Assembly (NCBI GenBank): GCA_011037195.1
Contig: JAAEAF010002794.1
Span: 62,001 to 126,000, forward strand
Direction: 5' to 3'
From: Triatoma infestans
Taxonomy: Eukaryota; Arthropoda; Insecta; Hemiptera; Reduviidae
Length of the DNA: 64,000 nucleotides
Shown: piece by piece, positions 43,453 to 55,560 of the stretch
How the letters are laid out: each line of letters starts with the position of its first letter
Numbering within the stretch: position 1 is the stretch's first letter
Notes under the pieces: generated by a model
Told to the model about the DNA's origin: nothing
The model's input: the letters and a program-made list of their open reading frames with translations, nothing else
Database searches by the model: none
Translations under genes and position numbers: made by a program

Positions 43453-45150
43453 AGTAGCGGGGCAGTCGGGGCTAGAGCTCAGAGTAGATGGTAACAGAAT
43501 TTCATGGATAGTAGAAAATTGGGCATCTATAAACACAATTAGCTTCAATAAATCAAAAATCAATAAATCAATTATCTAATCTAGAAAAGTGAAACCAGAT
43601 TCTGAAAATATAGCAATCTACATGGGAACCGAAAAACTAGAGATGATCCATACACTGAAGTGCCTTGCCGTGATTTTCTACCGAAAATTGCGTTGGGATG
43701 AACATGTCAATTATATCTGCAAGAAGAGTTGGCAATTTGTTAATTTTCTTTCAAGAGCGGCCAGGATGCACTGGGGACTTGGTAGGAAGTCAATAAAGGT
43801 AATATGCAATGGTGCCTTCTTGCCACTTATGCTGTACGCAGTACCCATATGGTATTCGGCGTTAAAAATAAAAAAAAACAGGAGGAAAATTGAACGGGTG
43901 CTGAGGTTGTTTTTATTACGATTAGTAAAGGGATATCGCATCATCTCGTATAATGCTGCATGCGTGATATCTGGAATAAAGCCACCTTGTCTTAAAGCAG
44001 AGGACCTTCTACTACTACATGAATTCCGAACAGGCGGAGTTGTTGAGGGTGGACGGCTCTTTGCTTGACAAGCCTATTAGCTTCAATGAATGACAACATA
44101 CAGCGGACTTCCCAGTTATTAATATGGACCTAGACATAGAGTTTGACGTGGTAATCTTTACAGACGGAAGTAAGGATGATGACTCTGTCGGAGTACTTTT
44201 GCCGTATTTAAGAATGAAACTCTAGCTGAAATGAAATTCAAGCTTGAAGGTCGCTGCTCAAACAATCAGGCTGAGCAGTTAGCTATAGACTGTTAGACCG
44301 TTAAAGCCATTAAGGCTTTAGACTGGATAAACCAAAATGTTAGAATTGCTACGGATAGTCGAGTTTCTCTAGATTCAATAAGAAACGCCAGCAACATCTT
44401 CCTCTAATAGAAAAAATAAGACGCAGCTTATCTAGACTCCAAAGTCGTTGCCTCATCTTATTTTCATGGATGAAGGCTCATGCAGGAACAGCTGGAAATG
44501 AATTAGCGGATTAACTGGTAAAGGTGGCCTCTAGGGGATTGCGATCTCGTCGCAGTTTTTGCAGGTTTCCATTGTCAGCCGTAAAAGAATGGATAAGTCA
44601 GCGTAGCTTGAAGAAATGGGAACAGCTCTGGCATAGCTCATTGACTGGCCACTAATTAGGGAGTTCTTTCCCTCTGATTTAAGCCGTCTTGGTATGGACC
44701 ACGTAAGAAGTGACTTCAGACTCACACAGTTCCTTTCCGGGCATGGAAAAATGGCTGCCTATTTACATCGATTGGTCCAAACCCGCTTGTTCCTGCGACT
44801 GAATCTCACACCAGACAGTAGATCATTTATTGTTTGATGCACAAGCAGCCTTTCTGCGATGCAGGTACTCTTGCAGCATCTAGTCACTCAAGGCATGAGC
44901 TGGCCTCCTACAAAATCTACTTTTGCTGGCCTCAATTCCTTTCTGAATTTGTGTAATTCATTGTCAAAATCTTCAAATTTCTAGAAAATTAGACTTTACA
45001 TTCTCAACAATACTAACATACTGCTAGTAGACACTTTAACATTCCTGATTCTGTCACTTTCTTCCCGAAAACTATATATTCAATACACTCACAGATATAG
45101 GATTTCATGTAGTACTCAGATGAATGGAGCAAGATGTTATTTACAAAAAC
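43452..45150 (+). mobile_element. Second R1-clade-like LINE inserted in (AC)n
   Basis: It starts right after (AC)n (43414-43451) and ends ATTTCATGTAGTACTCAGATG ... TATTTACAAAAACACACACA, again against (AC)n (about 45150-45164). It shares its 3' sequence and RNase H (CSNNQAEQLAI is identical) with the 9.42 kb copy but is longer at the 5' side. It is more decayed: many stops and indels after 44068. Confidence 0.8.
43500..44990 (+). pseudogene. LINE ORF2: RT thumb, RNase H, C-terminus (decayed)
   Basis: The open part to 44068 holds the region after the RT active site: LKCLAVIFYRKLRWDEHVNY, GAFLPLMLYAVPIWYSAL and LLRLVKGYRIISYNAACVIS. The 'L(R)..KGYR..S..A..V..G..PP' signature is typical of R1-clade elements. 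Then, across several frames, come VIFTDGSKDDDSVG, NQAEQLAI, ATDSRVSLDS, WMKAHAGTAGNELAD and the QTVDHLLFDA tail. The TAG at 44296-44298, the TAG at 44407-44409 and others break it. No active RT motif remains. Confidence 0.85.
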
Positions 45151-45224
45151 ACACACACAAACACTTTTATATATTTATATCTGTGCAATGTATTGTAACT
45201 CAGAGAAAGCAAAATATAGACACT

Positions 45225-45345
45225 CAAAGTTGATGGTTTTTTTAGTTGTTGCAATTTTCATGAAAAGAGCTGATTTTGTTTAAAGTTGTTCACATATTAC
45301 ACACATTTAGATATATCACTTTTATTTTAAACATTTTTTAACACA
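45225..45345 (+). repeat. H-repeat scrap
   Basis: GATGGTTTTTTTAGTTGTTG, GCAATTTTCATGAAAAGAG and ACTTTTATTTTAAACATTTT are in module order. Confidence 0.45.
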
Positions 45346-45424
45346 AAACCTACGCTGTTACTTTTACATAGGTTCTAAGTATTGGTGTATGAGTGTGTAT
45401 TTGTGATGTAAATAAGGTATATAC

Positions 45425-46200
45425 GGGCCAGTAAGAGAAGAAGTGATAGAAACCGGATTATTTGATTAGCTGACAGGATAGAACACGGGCCCAGTTTGTC
45501 TGTTGATATTAGGTATGCTCAGTTTGCCTGTTGACTTTAGGTATGCTCAGTTTGCCCGCGTACCAGCAGCATGGAGAAGTGAGTTCTGCTTATATTTCTG
45601 GTAAAAACTCAATTTCTAAAATTCTCTAACAGTAAGAGAAAGTAGAAAAATATTTATATGTAGATATCATTTGTGACGAGTGAAAGAGAAAAACAGCTGT
45701 TTAGATCTGATTGTATAAATAACAGTGCAGTCTGGTGACGTACTAGCCAAATAAAAACAAAGAGATAAACAACAATGGTGAATTACAGTTTAATGAATTT
45801 GTTTTGCAAATGTAACTGTGAGAGAAAGAGACAAAGACAGTGAGATTTAATATTAGATTATAAAGTGATAAGTGTAAATAGTAATTGAGAAGGTAACTGT
45901 TAGGTCTTTTTTTGTAGATTAGAAAGTAAGCAGAGTGACGGATGTTTATTTAACCGAGGAAGGTTGGTATAACTGGAACCCATTGTACTATTCCTACCGA
46001 CTATACGCACACAGAAACATCCATGAGCGCAGGCGTACACAGAGTAATACACGCTAAATATTTTACTCACGGTCCCTCTATTTGTGTGTAAGTGAGCTGT
46101 GTTATGTTGCTAGTAGGAGAAGAAAGAAGTGGTAGAGGACAGGCTTATTTAATTAGCTGATTGGATAGAATGCGGGTCCAGTTTGTGCTGTTGATGTTGC
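45425..46200. repeat. Direct-repeat pair of about 90 bp (45428-45515 and 46108-46200)
   Basis: Both copies have AGTA(A/G)GAGAAGAA, GGATTATTTGATTAGCTGA or its variant CTTATTTAATTAGCTGA, GGATAGAA and CGGG(C/T)CCAGTTTGT. They lie about 680 bp apart. The first copy also contains a 30 bp tandem (GGTATGCTCAGTTTGCC twice). I cannot assign them to a known class. Confidence 0.6.
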
Positions 46201-46939
46201 TATGTAGGAACTGAGCCGGGGCTCAGGTTGTCCAGCGGCAGGACAAGGGGGTCCTGAACGATCGATAGCCTCTCTCCCATACGTTTGGCGCGTCATCTAC
46301 ATTCCTCTGGCCTGGGTTGTGTCTCTACCAAGCACACAGTATACCAAACTAACACAATACTGAATCTATGGCGCCCTCTTGAACTCTGCGGAGCTGGTTG
46401 GAGGCCACTAACATGGGACAAGTTTGAGCCAAAAAGGCCGCAGTAACAATATGTGCGAGGATTAAAAATTTCCCGCTTATTCTCCATTACGAAAATAAAA
46501 ATGAAAAACTTAATCGTCCAGACACTCACTTTGGGTTTTTTCCTCTAGTGCTAAAGTATTAAACTACAGCCTAAAGGAATCTTCCTGCCTTTACGAAAAT
46601 AAACAGGCAGTAGAAAAGTTATATCGACTGCAATAAGATCGAATCTGGAGTGATGGCAATGTTGACACAATGAAGCCTTTTTAGGATAAAAAAAAATGCG
46701 CTACCTTTGTATCCTCATACCAGTGGAGAAGACAAGTTATATTCCAGACTATTTCACAATAGCCGTTACCATTCACTATCATACAGTGCACATATACCGC
46801 CATCTTCAGTATTACATGATATTCTCTTACTTTGGGAATTATTCTAATGTTAATTACCACAATTTATTGGAATTTTTACTGGGCGTTCAGTTGACCGGAG
46901 CACTATAAATATTTAGAATAAGGGATCATACTTGTATTT
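46201..46939. other. No gene recognised
   Basis: Less AT-rich than average at 46200-46450. Open frames are short and show no domain. Confidence 0.5.
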
Positions 46940-47360
46940 TAGGGCACAACCCTCGATAATTAATTTTTCCTGAGCAAATGTTTCAAACAAGAGTGACAGG
47001 TATTTAGTTCGTAAATAAAATCCCAAGTTTCAAGCAAATAGTTGGAGCCATAGTTGAGAAAATCCCAAGTTTCAAGCAAATAGTTGGAGCCATAGTTGAG
47101 AAAATCCCAAGTTTCAAGCAAATAGTTGAGAAAATCGAAGAAACAAAACATTAAGTTTCATTTTCGGTTGGTTAATTTAGCCGAATAGTTTGTGTCAGAT
47201 GCGGTGGTCGTACCATATCAAGTTTGAGCTTCTTGCGATTACACACACACAACGTGCTAAAATACGTATTTACGTGAAAGCTCAATTTTGAAAATTTGGT
47301 GCACTCAAGATGGAGGATAGTCGTTAGAGAGTACGGTGCTGCAGTATTTCTCTTATTCGC
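46940..47360 (-). repeat. H-repeat fragment with 42 bp tandem
   Basis: CCTGAGCAAATGTTTCAAAC and GAGTGACAGGTATTTAG, then three copies of a unit AAAATCCCAAGTTTCAAGCA plus AATAGTTGGAGCCATAGTTG (47019-47127). Then TTCGGTTGGTTAATTTAGCC, ATATCAAGTTTGAGCTTC and GTGAAAGCTCAATTTTGAAA. The hairpin-like TATTTCTCTTATTCGCAATA lies at 47345. Confidence 0.75.
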
Positions 47361-47766
47361 AATAGTATTCCTTTTTCAATATTGAATGGAAATTAAATTC
47401 CTTATTTAATGCTGAACACGCGCGGGGCGAACGGTTAAACAATGCTGATGTATGCAAGAATGTGATTGTCATTTCATTTGAATGTATTTAGTTTCAATTT
47501 ACAACAGTCATGTGGCTCGAGACATGAACAATAAATGAATCAGCAACACAATTTAGAATTATGAAAGGGCTTAAGAAGACAAAGTTTTAAATAATTCCTA
47601 CTAAAGTGGACTAGGTGGTTTTAAGGATCAAGGACCCTCTACACCTTTCTGCTCACCCCTAGTCGTCTCGGGTACATCGATCGAAATATGAGAGAAAGTG
47701 TGGCATTAAAAAATCTCATTAAAACTTAATTCTTTATAAAGAATGATAAAACTGAGGAGATAAATC

Positions 47767-47817
47767 ATGGCGAGACATTTAAGAACCGATCATGGCGAGA
47801 CATTTAAGAACCGATCC
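47767..47817. repeat. 25 bp tandem duplication
   Basis: CATGGCGAGACATTTAAGAA plus CCGAT occurs twice in a row, at 47767-47791 and 47792-47816, with no change. It is probably a recent slippage event, just upstream of an H-repeat fragment. Confidence 0.95.
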
Positions 47818-48220
47818 GGAAAATCGCACTTACAGACAAACTATTTTCTTCCAACTTGCAATGTTAGCAACTTACTTAATTCTCACTAATATCAGTGGAA
47901 CCGTATCACATTCTAAAAGGACTCTTTTAGAGGATAGTGTAAAGTCTCCACTTGCCCGCAACCCTCTGAAATCAATTTACCCAGCAAAATGTTAAGAAAT
48001 AATATTGATATATATAAAAAGTGTAATAAGTTTGAAGTGAATCGCAGAAACAGAATATCGCCAAAAACGGAAATGTCCATTCTGTAAAGTAATACTTGCG
48101 GTTAAAGGATTCTGACGATAGTTGCTGAAGATACCCAATGGGAATATCAAGTTTGAGCTACTATATTTATAGTAAAAATTCAATTTCAAAAATTATAAGA
48201 TAGTTCCTCGCAAAGAAAGA
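47818..48220 (-). repeat. H-repeat fragment
   Basis: TTACAGACAAACTATTTTCT, CAACTTGCAATGTTAGCAAC, TAATTCTCACTAATATCAGT, a CTCTTTTAGAGG block, GCCAAAAACGGAAATGTCCA, TGGGAATATCAAGTTTGAGC and AAAATTCAATTTCAAAAATT are in minus order. Confidence 0.65.
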
Positions 48221-49374
48221 AATAGTAAAAGTTTCAACAAACGGAATTAATTCAAACATTCAAGTCAAGTTTTGGTATTTCCAAAACATTGCCGTATACA
48301 GAATTTTAATCGTATAAGTTGACTAATTTTAGAGTTACAATTAGAAAAAAAAATTGTATAAAAGTATGCAAGCTATTTCAGACCAAAGAAATGGGTAATC
48401 GATCGAATAAAATTATACTTAAATCTAAAACCGTTATATATTGGTATAATTAAGAATGGGCAAAGTAATTTTCATCATAAAAAAGATCATTTAAATTAAT
48501 TATTAATTTTTATTTTACAATAAAATTCAAAAATAAATGAAAAAGAAAGTCAAGGACGTTCGTGGACAAACTAGAAATTAGAGAATGGAAAACAGACTAG
48601 CAAACATTTACAAACAATGCGCGTTACGTAATCTACCAAAATGGCGGATAGTCGTTAGAGAGTACGTGGGCTGCAATATTTCTCTTTACTGAATGTTCAC
48701 TTCTTTATAATTTTTATATTACAATGTGACAGACAAGTTAAAAGCAATGAACATAGCAGAAAGGAAAGTTTTTAATTTTTTTACGTTTTTTGAAAATAAA
48801 CGGTTTAAGTTTTTAGTTTACAGCAATTTAATATTTTTATGTTTCAGAATTATTACAAATATGTATTAGAAACATTGCTGGAATATTGATCATAATATTG
48901 TACATTTATTGTTTACCTCAGCTGTATACTTTCTCTTATTGTACAAGATGTCTCCACAAGGAGAAACTAAACTAGCCAACTTCTTGTCTGATGGATTAAT
49001 CGGGAAGTTGTTGTCCTGTCGGGAGTCAAGAAGCAGCTGACAACACTAGTATTTACAATCCGTGAACAGTTCTATGAAGGCCTGCTGCAGAGATACAACT
49101 TGGTTCCAGCTTCTCATACTTGCAACTACGCCAACTCATCGCAAACTTACTAACATACCCTAACTTCCAGCAACAAAGTACACTAAATATAGTTTTACTT
49201 ATGACAATATATAGTGTCCAAAGACAGACACTACAAGACAGCCACACAGAGCTTACTCCCACTCACTACCTACCTATAATGTAATCAAATATCGCATTTG
49301 ATATTTTGTTTGTATATTAAAATGGATACACTAGACCGCTTTAAGTGATTTTTTCCTTCAATGGCTGTAATGAC
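48221..49374. other. No gene; short H-end duplicates
   Basis: At 48638-48692 the line GATAGTCGTTAGAGAGTACG repeats that at 47313-47332 with its flanks (a GCTGCA-TATTTCTCTT context). A lone ACTTTCTCTTATTGTACAAG occurs at about 48928. The remainder is AT-rich without recognisable coding. Confidence 0.5.
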
Positions 49375-50285
49375 TTTTTACTTTCTATTACGCCTGTGGT
49401 AAAAGGAAATATTGCGATCGTTCCAGATTTTTCAAATTGAGTTTTCACCGGAAATACATGATCTGAGGTCGCCTGAATAAAATAAAAATGTGTGTGTTTT
49501 AACAGAATATCTCAAAAACGAAAAGTGGCAGGAAGCTCAAACTTGGTATTCCGTTTAGGTCCCTACCGCACCAGACACGAAGATAAGGGGCACAGTCCAT
49601 CAGCCGGAAGTGCAACTTTACTGATTCTCTTTTGTGCCAACGGCTGCAACGGCTTAATCTTCGTATGCTATCTAACACATAAATACCTATCACTTTCATA
49701 CGGTTGAGGCCTCAGTGTCGAAACTCCCAGAATAAAAAAAATTCGAGACATTTTCCGGGGAAAATTCATTTTTTGGGGTTCCGTGAGAACAGTAACGTTA
49801 AGCCTTTCGATAAAATACCACCAATATATGGTTTTACTATCTACAGAATTAATAGACATTAGAGGCATTGCTAGAATCTCAAATTTGATGAAAATCGGTT
49901 AATCGGAAGTGCGATTTTACAGAACAGGTTTTTGAATTTTTTAGAATTTTCTCGAAAACGGTTGCAACGATTTTCTTTCATTTTGGAATACTTGCTGCTT
50001 AGATAGAAACGTATCTCTTTTATTTGAAATTTTTATCTAAAAACAAAGATATCAAGAAGGGTATTGGGGCTCTGTCAATTTGTTAAAATTTAAATTTGCC
50101 CAAGCATTGTTGGTTTGATATAGAGGGCTCCACCTAAGGCCGCTCAAGTATGCAAGTAAAATCCCGATTACCAAGTTTATGGCCAGTCCAACTAAACATT
50201 GTAACGTTGTTTTTTAAAGAAAATTTCTTGATTAAATTACATTAATTACAGTAAAGAATGTCGTGAGAGTTTCATACCAGATTTC
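49375..50285 (+). repeat. H-repeat copy, near full length
   Basis: ACTTTCTATTACGCCTGTGG, ATTGCGATCGTTCCAGATTT, GAGTTTTCACCGGAAATACA, (TG)5, TATCTCAAAAACGAAAAGTG, CTCAAACTTGGTATTCCGTT, CAGCCGGAAGTGCAACTTTA, the second module at 49900-50000, and the end block AAGAATGTCGTGAGAGTTTC with ATACCAGATTTC. A clear plus copy. Confidence 0.85.
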
Positions 50286-50540
50286 TTTCTCTTCCCTTAG
50301 CGATGTAAAAGGAAGGACGGAAAAGAAGTCTGTTTTTACTGGAAATACATGATGTAAGGTGCCTCATTCATGGCCAAAAACTAGCAGTGTTTCTTTGTGA
50401 TATGTGTGTGGGCGTAGATGTTTAATGACGATCTACGCAGGACACTATCACGGATTACACACAAGATTTCGGTCAATATCCCTCAGCTGGGTGCAACTCA
50501 CTGATTATTTCTTTCAGTTACACACGATTTTATTGAAAAC
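50286..50540 (+). repeat. H-repeat start in head-to-tail tandem with the previous copy
   Basis: It begins at once with TTCTCTTCCCTTAGCGATGT and GTCTGTTTTTACTGGAAATA, then (TGTG), ACACAAGATTTCGGTCAATA, CCCTCAGCTGGGTGCAACTC and TTATTTCTTTCAGTTAC. It stops after the first module. Confidence 0.65.
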
Positions 50541-51574
50541 AAACAGGTTCGATAGTTCTTCTTTACAGATGGCGCATTATTAACTGCAAACACCAAACAC
50601 ACAAGACACATCTGTTTGAAACTTTTTCTGAGAAATCTGTTTCTGCTCTCTGGTGAAGTGGTGATGTTAGGAGTGACCTCTAGTTGTACCATCTGATGGA
50701 TTTTTAACAAATTTCATGAATTTTGTTAATTTGAGAATATATCCAAAAGAGCTGGAAGACTTTATTGAAAATAACATTTATTAGGGCAGGTCTATGGAGT
50801 TGTGAATTATTGCTTTTATTATTGTTGTGAAGTGTCTTATTGAAATATACGGTGCTTCACCTCAGTTCAATATTAAGAAAGGTTAACTGTAAAATTGCTT
50901 TAAAAAATGATAATTAAGTGATGGATGTTTGCCAAATGGAAATTTTGCAGTAGTGAGTGTTTATTGCAACAGTTTTACTTCTTTTTCTTTTCATTCCAAT
51001 AAAGTAGAACATTATATAGACTGTTGCCCTTGTTGGAATATAAAAAAGAAGCAGAGCCTAAAAGATCGAACCAAAAGATGTTCAATGTGCAGAACACTTT
51101 ATAATGAACCGTAACGTTGAAGAAAAAAGAGAAAAAATGCTACATTTATTAGACGATTCTAAGTTGACGACAGGAAGTGTTTGTATTATTTGGAATAACA
51201 AGCTTGCGGTGGTGTATCACTGACCGACTCTCACTTCTCCTTGCAGAGGAGCAGCCTAATGGTCTGGTCTTAATTATGATTACTTCCAGATATAAATCGC
51301 GGTAAACAAATTGTCAAATTCTCTATTATCTTTCCAAATGGCCACACTCTGATCACTGGTTCGTACAACTGGATACTAACACAGCAAACTTCTACTAAAC
51401 ATTCAAACGACTGCCTCTCACTGCAAGTCTCACCGTCCGGAGTGACAAACTTCCTTATCGCAATAACTGCTGAATATTCGTTGCACTAACTCCTTCCAGA
51501 TGGTGGACTCATATATGGTACCTATATGGCATCACCACACACCCAGAGAGTTTGTCTCACCTCTTACACAACCC
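50541..51574. other. No gene recognised
   Basis: Contains a 61-codon open stretch at 50929-51111 with Cys pairs (DCCPCW, CSMC), but no family is recognisable and no splice context is compelling. The rest is unique-looking. Confidence 0.4.
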
Positions 51575-52150
51575 ACCTAAAATGAATTTCTTTCCAGAAC
51601 ATTTCCATGAAAATTATTAATAGGTTGCAGTATGGACACACCAAATTTAAGGAGAAAATTTTGTGCCCATTTATATGGAACCGTGTAAAACTAAAAAAAA
51701 AACACATAGGTACTACTTGGACTAACCATTTTATCCAAAATTAGGATTATTATTAAGAACAAAGCTACTTCTCTGAATTCTTATTAAAACGTGCCAGAAT
51801 ATTATTATTAGTAAAACTGTACGGAATTTTCAATAGCCTGAATCCCCCGCAAAAAATGATTCCTCCGAGGAAAATTTTGCTAATAAAAGTGATAGTACTA
51901 AGTAATTGCGTATAGTGTACGATGTTAGTAGAAGCCAGTTTTGAGAAATATCTACAAACTGAAGAGAAAGGTCCAGTAAATTTGCACTTTTGGCTGATGG
52001 ATTTTGCACGAAATGTTGCTCATAACCCAGGATGATATCTAAACGGGAGGGCGAGTTTGAGCTTCCTCAACCTTTATTTTGATTCTTTATTTTTTAAAAA
52101 GATATATATATATTTAATAAACACAGAGTGCCCAATCGCAAAACATTGTT
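51575..52150 (-). repeat. H-repeat fragment
   Basis: CACCTAAAATGAATTTCTTT, CCAGAACATTTCCATG, CAAATTTAAGGAGAAAATTT, a second block with CCGAGGAAAATTTTGCTAAT, AGTTTTGAGAAATATC, CTTTTGGCTGATGGATTTTG and GAGTTTGAGCTTCCTC are in minus order. Confidence 0.6.
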
Positions 52151-52196
52151 CCTACTCATGAGACTGCTAAAGATTTATTTTCTCCCACTGTAGGGA

Positions 52197-52686
52197 GAGG
52201 TAGTTATAAAGAGATAGTAATAAAGAGATAGTAATAAAGAGATAGTAACAAAGAGATAGTAATAAAGAGATAGTAATAAAGAGGTAGTAATAAAGAGATA
52301 GTAATAAAGAGATAGTAATAAAGAGGTAGTAATAAAGAGGTAGTAATAAAGAGATAGTAATAAAGAGATAGTAATAAAGAGGTAGTAATAAAGAGATAGT
52401 AATAAAGAGATAGTAATAAAGAGATAGTAATAAAGAGGTAGTAATAAAGAGATAGTAATAAAGAGATAGTAATAAAGAGGTAGTAATAAAGAGGTAGTAA
52501 TAAAGAGATAGTAATAAAGAGATAGTAATAAAGAGGTAGTAATAAAGAGGTAGTAATAAAGAGATAGTAATAAAGAGATAGTAATAAAGAGGTAGTAATA
52601 AAGAGATAGTAATAAAGAGATAGTAATAAAGAGATAGTAATAAAGAGGTAGTAATAAAGAGATAGTAATAAAGAGATAGTAATAAA
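52197..52686. repeat. 14 bp satellite array, 35 units, with higher-order pattern
   Basis: The unit is GAGRTAGTAATAAA, repeated 35 times for 490 bp. The fourth base alternates A/G in an ordered way. From unit 7 the pattern is G-AA-GG-AA-G-AAA, then GAAG, then the same 11-unit block again. So a 154 bp block is repeated exactly with a 56 bp spacer. The long minus-strand open frame (Tyr/Leu/Ser-rich) is an artefact of the array. Confidence 0.95.
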
Positions 52687-52849
52687 GACGTCAGTAAAAA
52701 CAAAAAAGAAAAGAAGAAAATCGAAGCCTCAGTTTATAGATTAGATGAACAATAAACTTGGAACTGTTGAGAGGCCCTTTCCAAAAAATAATTTATTAAT
52801 AAAACCGTGACCTTCAAATCAGCTGATTAGCCCGTAGCAGCTAGCATGA

Positions 52850-53690
52850 TCTCTAATTGTATTTTTAAATGCCATTGCCATCGATTTAATGTAGATATAA
52901 CTATAATGTCGATAGCTACTTCAAAATTCGCTACTTTCAAAAACAAAACTAGGAGTCCCGTCGAACCCTTTCCCATTACCGTAATCAGGGGGTCTTTAAG
53001 GATCGTTCCCACCCTATTCAGGTATACCAGACCCCCGTGGAAGCACAGGGTCGTTTTACAAGAGAAGGATGTCGCGACTATGGAGAGACTGTAGTACAAA
53101 GCTTCACCGTGGCAAATATGCCCACCCACCCCCGCTTGGCCCATTTAAGGACAGGTTGAGATATGCTCAACCAGCGCGTGAAGTGATCCCACAATGTGGT
53201 CACTCTCCACTCCCAGAAGCTAGGGAAGGCACCCTAGCAGGCTCTGGTAGACCGCGCACAACTAGCGAGTGCACTTCCAGCTACGGGCTGGCACCCGCTT
53301 ATATCGCGGGTGTCCTTACGCTCAACTCATAACAACAGTCATTGGAATTGTTGTTCAAACCACGACCACTACGAGTCCAACCTCAATTGCTTGCGCTCGT
53401 AGTTCAGTATTTCATGGTCAGTGACGACTATAGCCTGACTGATCACACGCCCGATGGACTTATCCCATCTACTGATTTCTGTCCATTGCCTCAAGGATAG
53501 AAGTGCAGTAACCGAGGAATACTTGCTGGTAACCCTGCAAGGGGAAGGGAACAGGACGCGAGAGGTCAGGGAGAGAGAATCCTCCTACCTGGAGAGCCAG
53601 AGGCACCCCAATAGATGGCGATGGTGTCGCCGCATACCCAGTCATCCCCACTTAATAATACAAGTGAAGTCGTGTATAATTTAATTATCT
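52850..53690. other. GC-richer island of unknown nature
   Basis: This 0.8 kb differs from its AT-rich surroundings. It has GC-rich lines such as GGCACCCTAGCAGGCTCTGG, ACTTCCAGCTACGGGCTGGC and ATGGCGATGGTGTCGCCGC. Several medium open frames exist on both strands (53069-53332 and 53454-53684 plus; 52827-53144 minus), and none shows a motif I know. It could be the 5' part of a retroelement, a transferred segment or a processed exon. I cannot decide. Confidence 0.4.
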
Positions 53691-54959
53691 TTTTCCACAC
53701 CACTTTGCTGACATAAAAGAAGCTGAGTGTATTTTAAAAACAGAATGAAGAACAGAAAACACTTGTGGAAACAGCTGATCCTTTATATTTGGTCACCTTT
53801 CAACTCTTCACTTCCTTCCGGCATATTTCTGACCTTCATTATTTCACCGCCTAGAAACGCACACTTTTTGACTTATATTTCCCTTAAATATATCTTCAAA
53901 TAAACTACACCGACGGTGTTGTGTAATTTTACAATTGTGTGTGTGTGTGTGTGTGTTATCGTACATACTTTTATTACTAGTATAGTGGAATCATACATAC
54001 TTTTGCCCCTACTTAAAAAAAAGTACCCTTTTAGTATTTATAAAGAGAAGACTGTAGAACAAAGTACAGCCTGACTGACAGGCTGACATATATTCTTTGT
54101 TCTAACCACACTTACTTACACACTAACACGTTGGAAATTCCTTTTTTCTTTGTTCATTCACAAAGTCCTCCTCTGATCTCTCTCTCTCTCTTTCAACTTA
54201 ATTCACACCATATTAGTAGTTTACTCTCTTAACAATGAACATACTTGACATAATTAAGCCGGAAATTTTTATTATTCAAAACTTGTACGTCACACACTTT
54301 ATTGTGAACAGAACGATATGAATGTATGTTCAGATCCGCAATGCTGACAGAAATCAAAGAGAATATGCCTTAGACTTAACAATTACATATATATGAAGAT
54401 ATCCTGGCGATGGCCTAACGCTCGAACTCAGGGAAAGAAGCAGGGGAAAACTGAAGTAGATCAATTTCAAATGGAAAAACATTCGCTAAGTAGGAAACAA
54501 ATCTTGAGAAAATGCTAAACAACATTAAATATTAGATAATTAATTTTGAAATGCATGTTTTCCAGGTATGTCCCAAGAATCGAAAAGTTTTTCCCCCTTT
54601 AGGTTTTTATGTTCAACGCAACTCGAAAACACAAACCCCAATATTGATACTGGAGGCGATTTAGCTCTACATGGCATGAAATCATACTATTTGAGCGTCG
54701 AGAATCCTTTTTAGTAAGAGCTAAGTCATAAAGCAGGCGCTAGTAACCGTAGTAGTTGATGGGGGGAAAAGTCACGAAATGATACTATATTTTAGGTGAC
54801 ACACTCAAAGATAAAGAAATTTTAATTGATAATCTTAAAAAACATCTTTAGCATTCTTATACACTGTTATCATAGAAGTTTTCGTAAAGAGACAAGCTCA
54901 CAACGAGCTGAGAAAGTGAAAGGAGGGAAAGGTCAAAGAAGTCAATAAATGTAAAATAA
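53691..54959. other. No gene recognised; (GT)n at 53936-53956
   Basis: AT-rich sequence with one short (TG)n tract and a CT-rich tract at about 54176-54193. Confidence 0.6.
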
Positions 54960-55560
54960 TTAGATTCTAATATACTTGAACCTTTACTCCAACTTCCTGT
55001 TGTAAGAGAGATGACTGCGAGCGCCATTTCCTCAACAACGAAAAAGCGTAGGAAGCTCAAAGTTGAAATTCTGTTAAAAGTATGGCATTCCGACTCCAAC
55101 GTTTCCTTCAAAAATCCACCCACACTGACTTGAAATGAATTCAAGAGCAACTTCAATATGAACCAGATTTTCTCGAAAATTGCACTATCATTAAACTTTA
55201 TATCTATTATTTTTATGTGAAACATTTTTTCTAGGAAGATTGCAGGAAGGTTGCGGCGAAGCCGGGCTTTTCTGCGGCGAGGGAAACTGCGGCGAGGTTG
55301 GGCTTTTCTCTAAACAGCTAGTTCAGTATAATTTATGGATCTAAACTAGTATATTGTTAGGATTTATTTAATGCCAAATTTTAAGGAAAATCAGTTAACA
55401 GGAAATAACGTTGCAAATTGGTTTTCTGAGTTCCCGCTATTTTCTCGGTTGCACGACTCTCTTTAAACATGGATTGTATCTGAATAGATAAAAATCTATA
55501 TTTTTTTAAACATTTTTCCGCTGGTCTAGGACGATAGATTTCTTCTTTTTTTTCGTTTCA
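54960..55560 (+). repeat. H-repeat fragment
   Basis: TTCCTGTTGTAAGAGAGATG, CAACAACGAAAAAGCGTAGG, AAGCTCAAAGTTGAAATTCT, CTCGAAAATTGCACTATC, GAAACATTTTTTCTAGG, a local duplication GGTTGCGGCGA...GGGCTTTTCT (55248-55310), then CAGTTAACAGGAAATAACG. Plus order, diverged. The minus-strand 122-codon open frame over 54857-55225 is a by-product. Confidence 0.6.

Noticed and set aside
50929..51114. Zinc-ribbon-like small protein (DCCPCW ... CSMC)
   Set aside because: Cys spacing fits no family I know, and there is no start context, splice site or homology signal.
52167..52703. 178-codon minus-strand open frame rich in Leu, Tyr, Ser and Ile
   Set aside because: It is produced by a 14 bp satellite that lacks stops in all three phases of that strand; no real coding signal.
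54857..55225. 122-codon minus-strand frame
   Set aside because: It overlaps an H-repeat fragment antisense; composition and position match the repeat.
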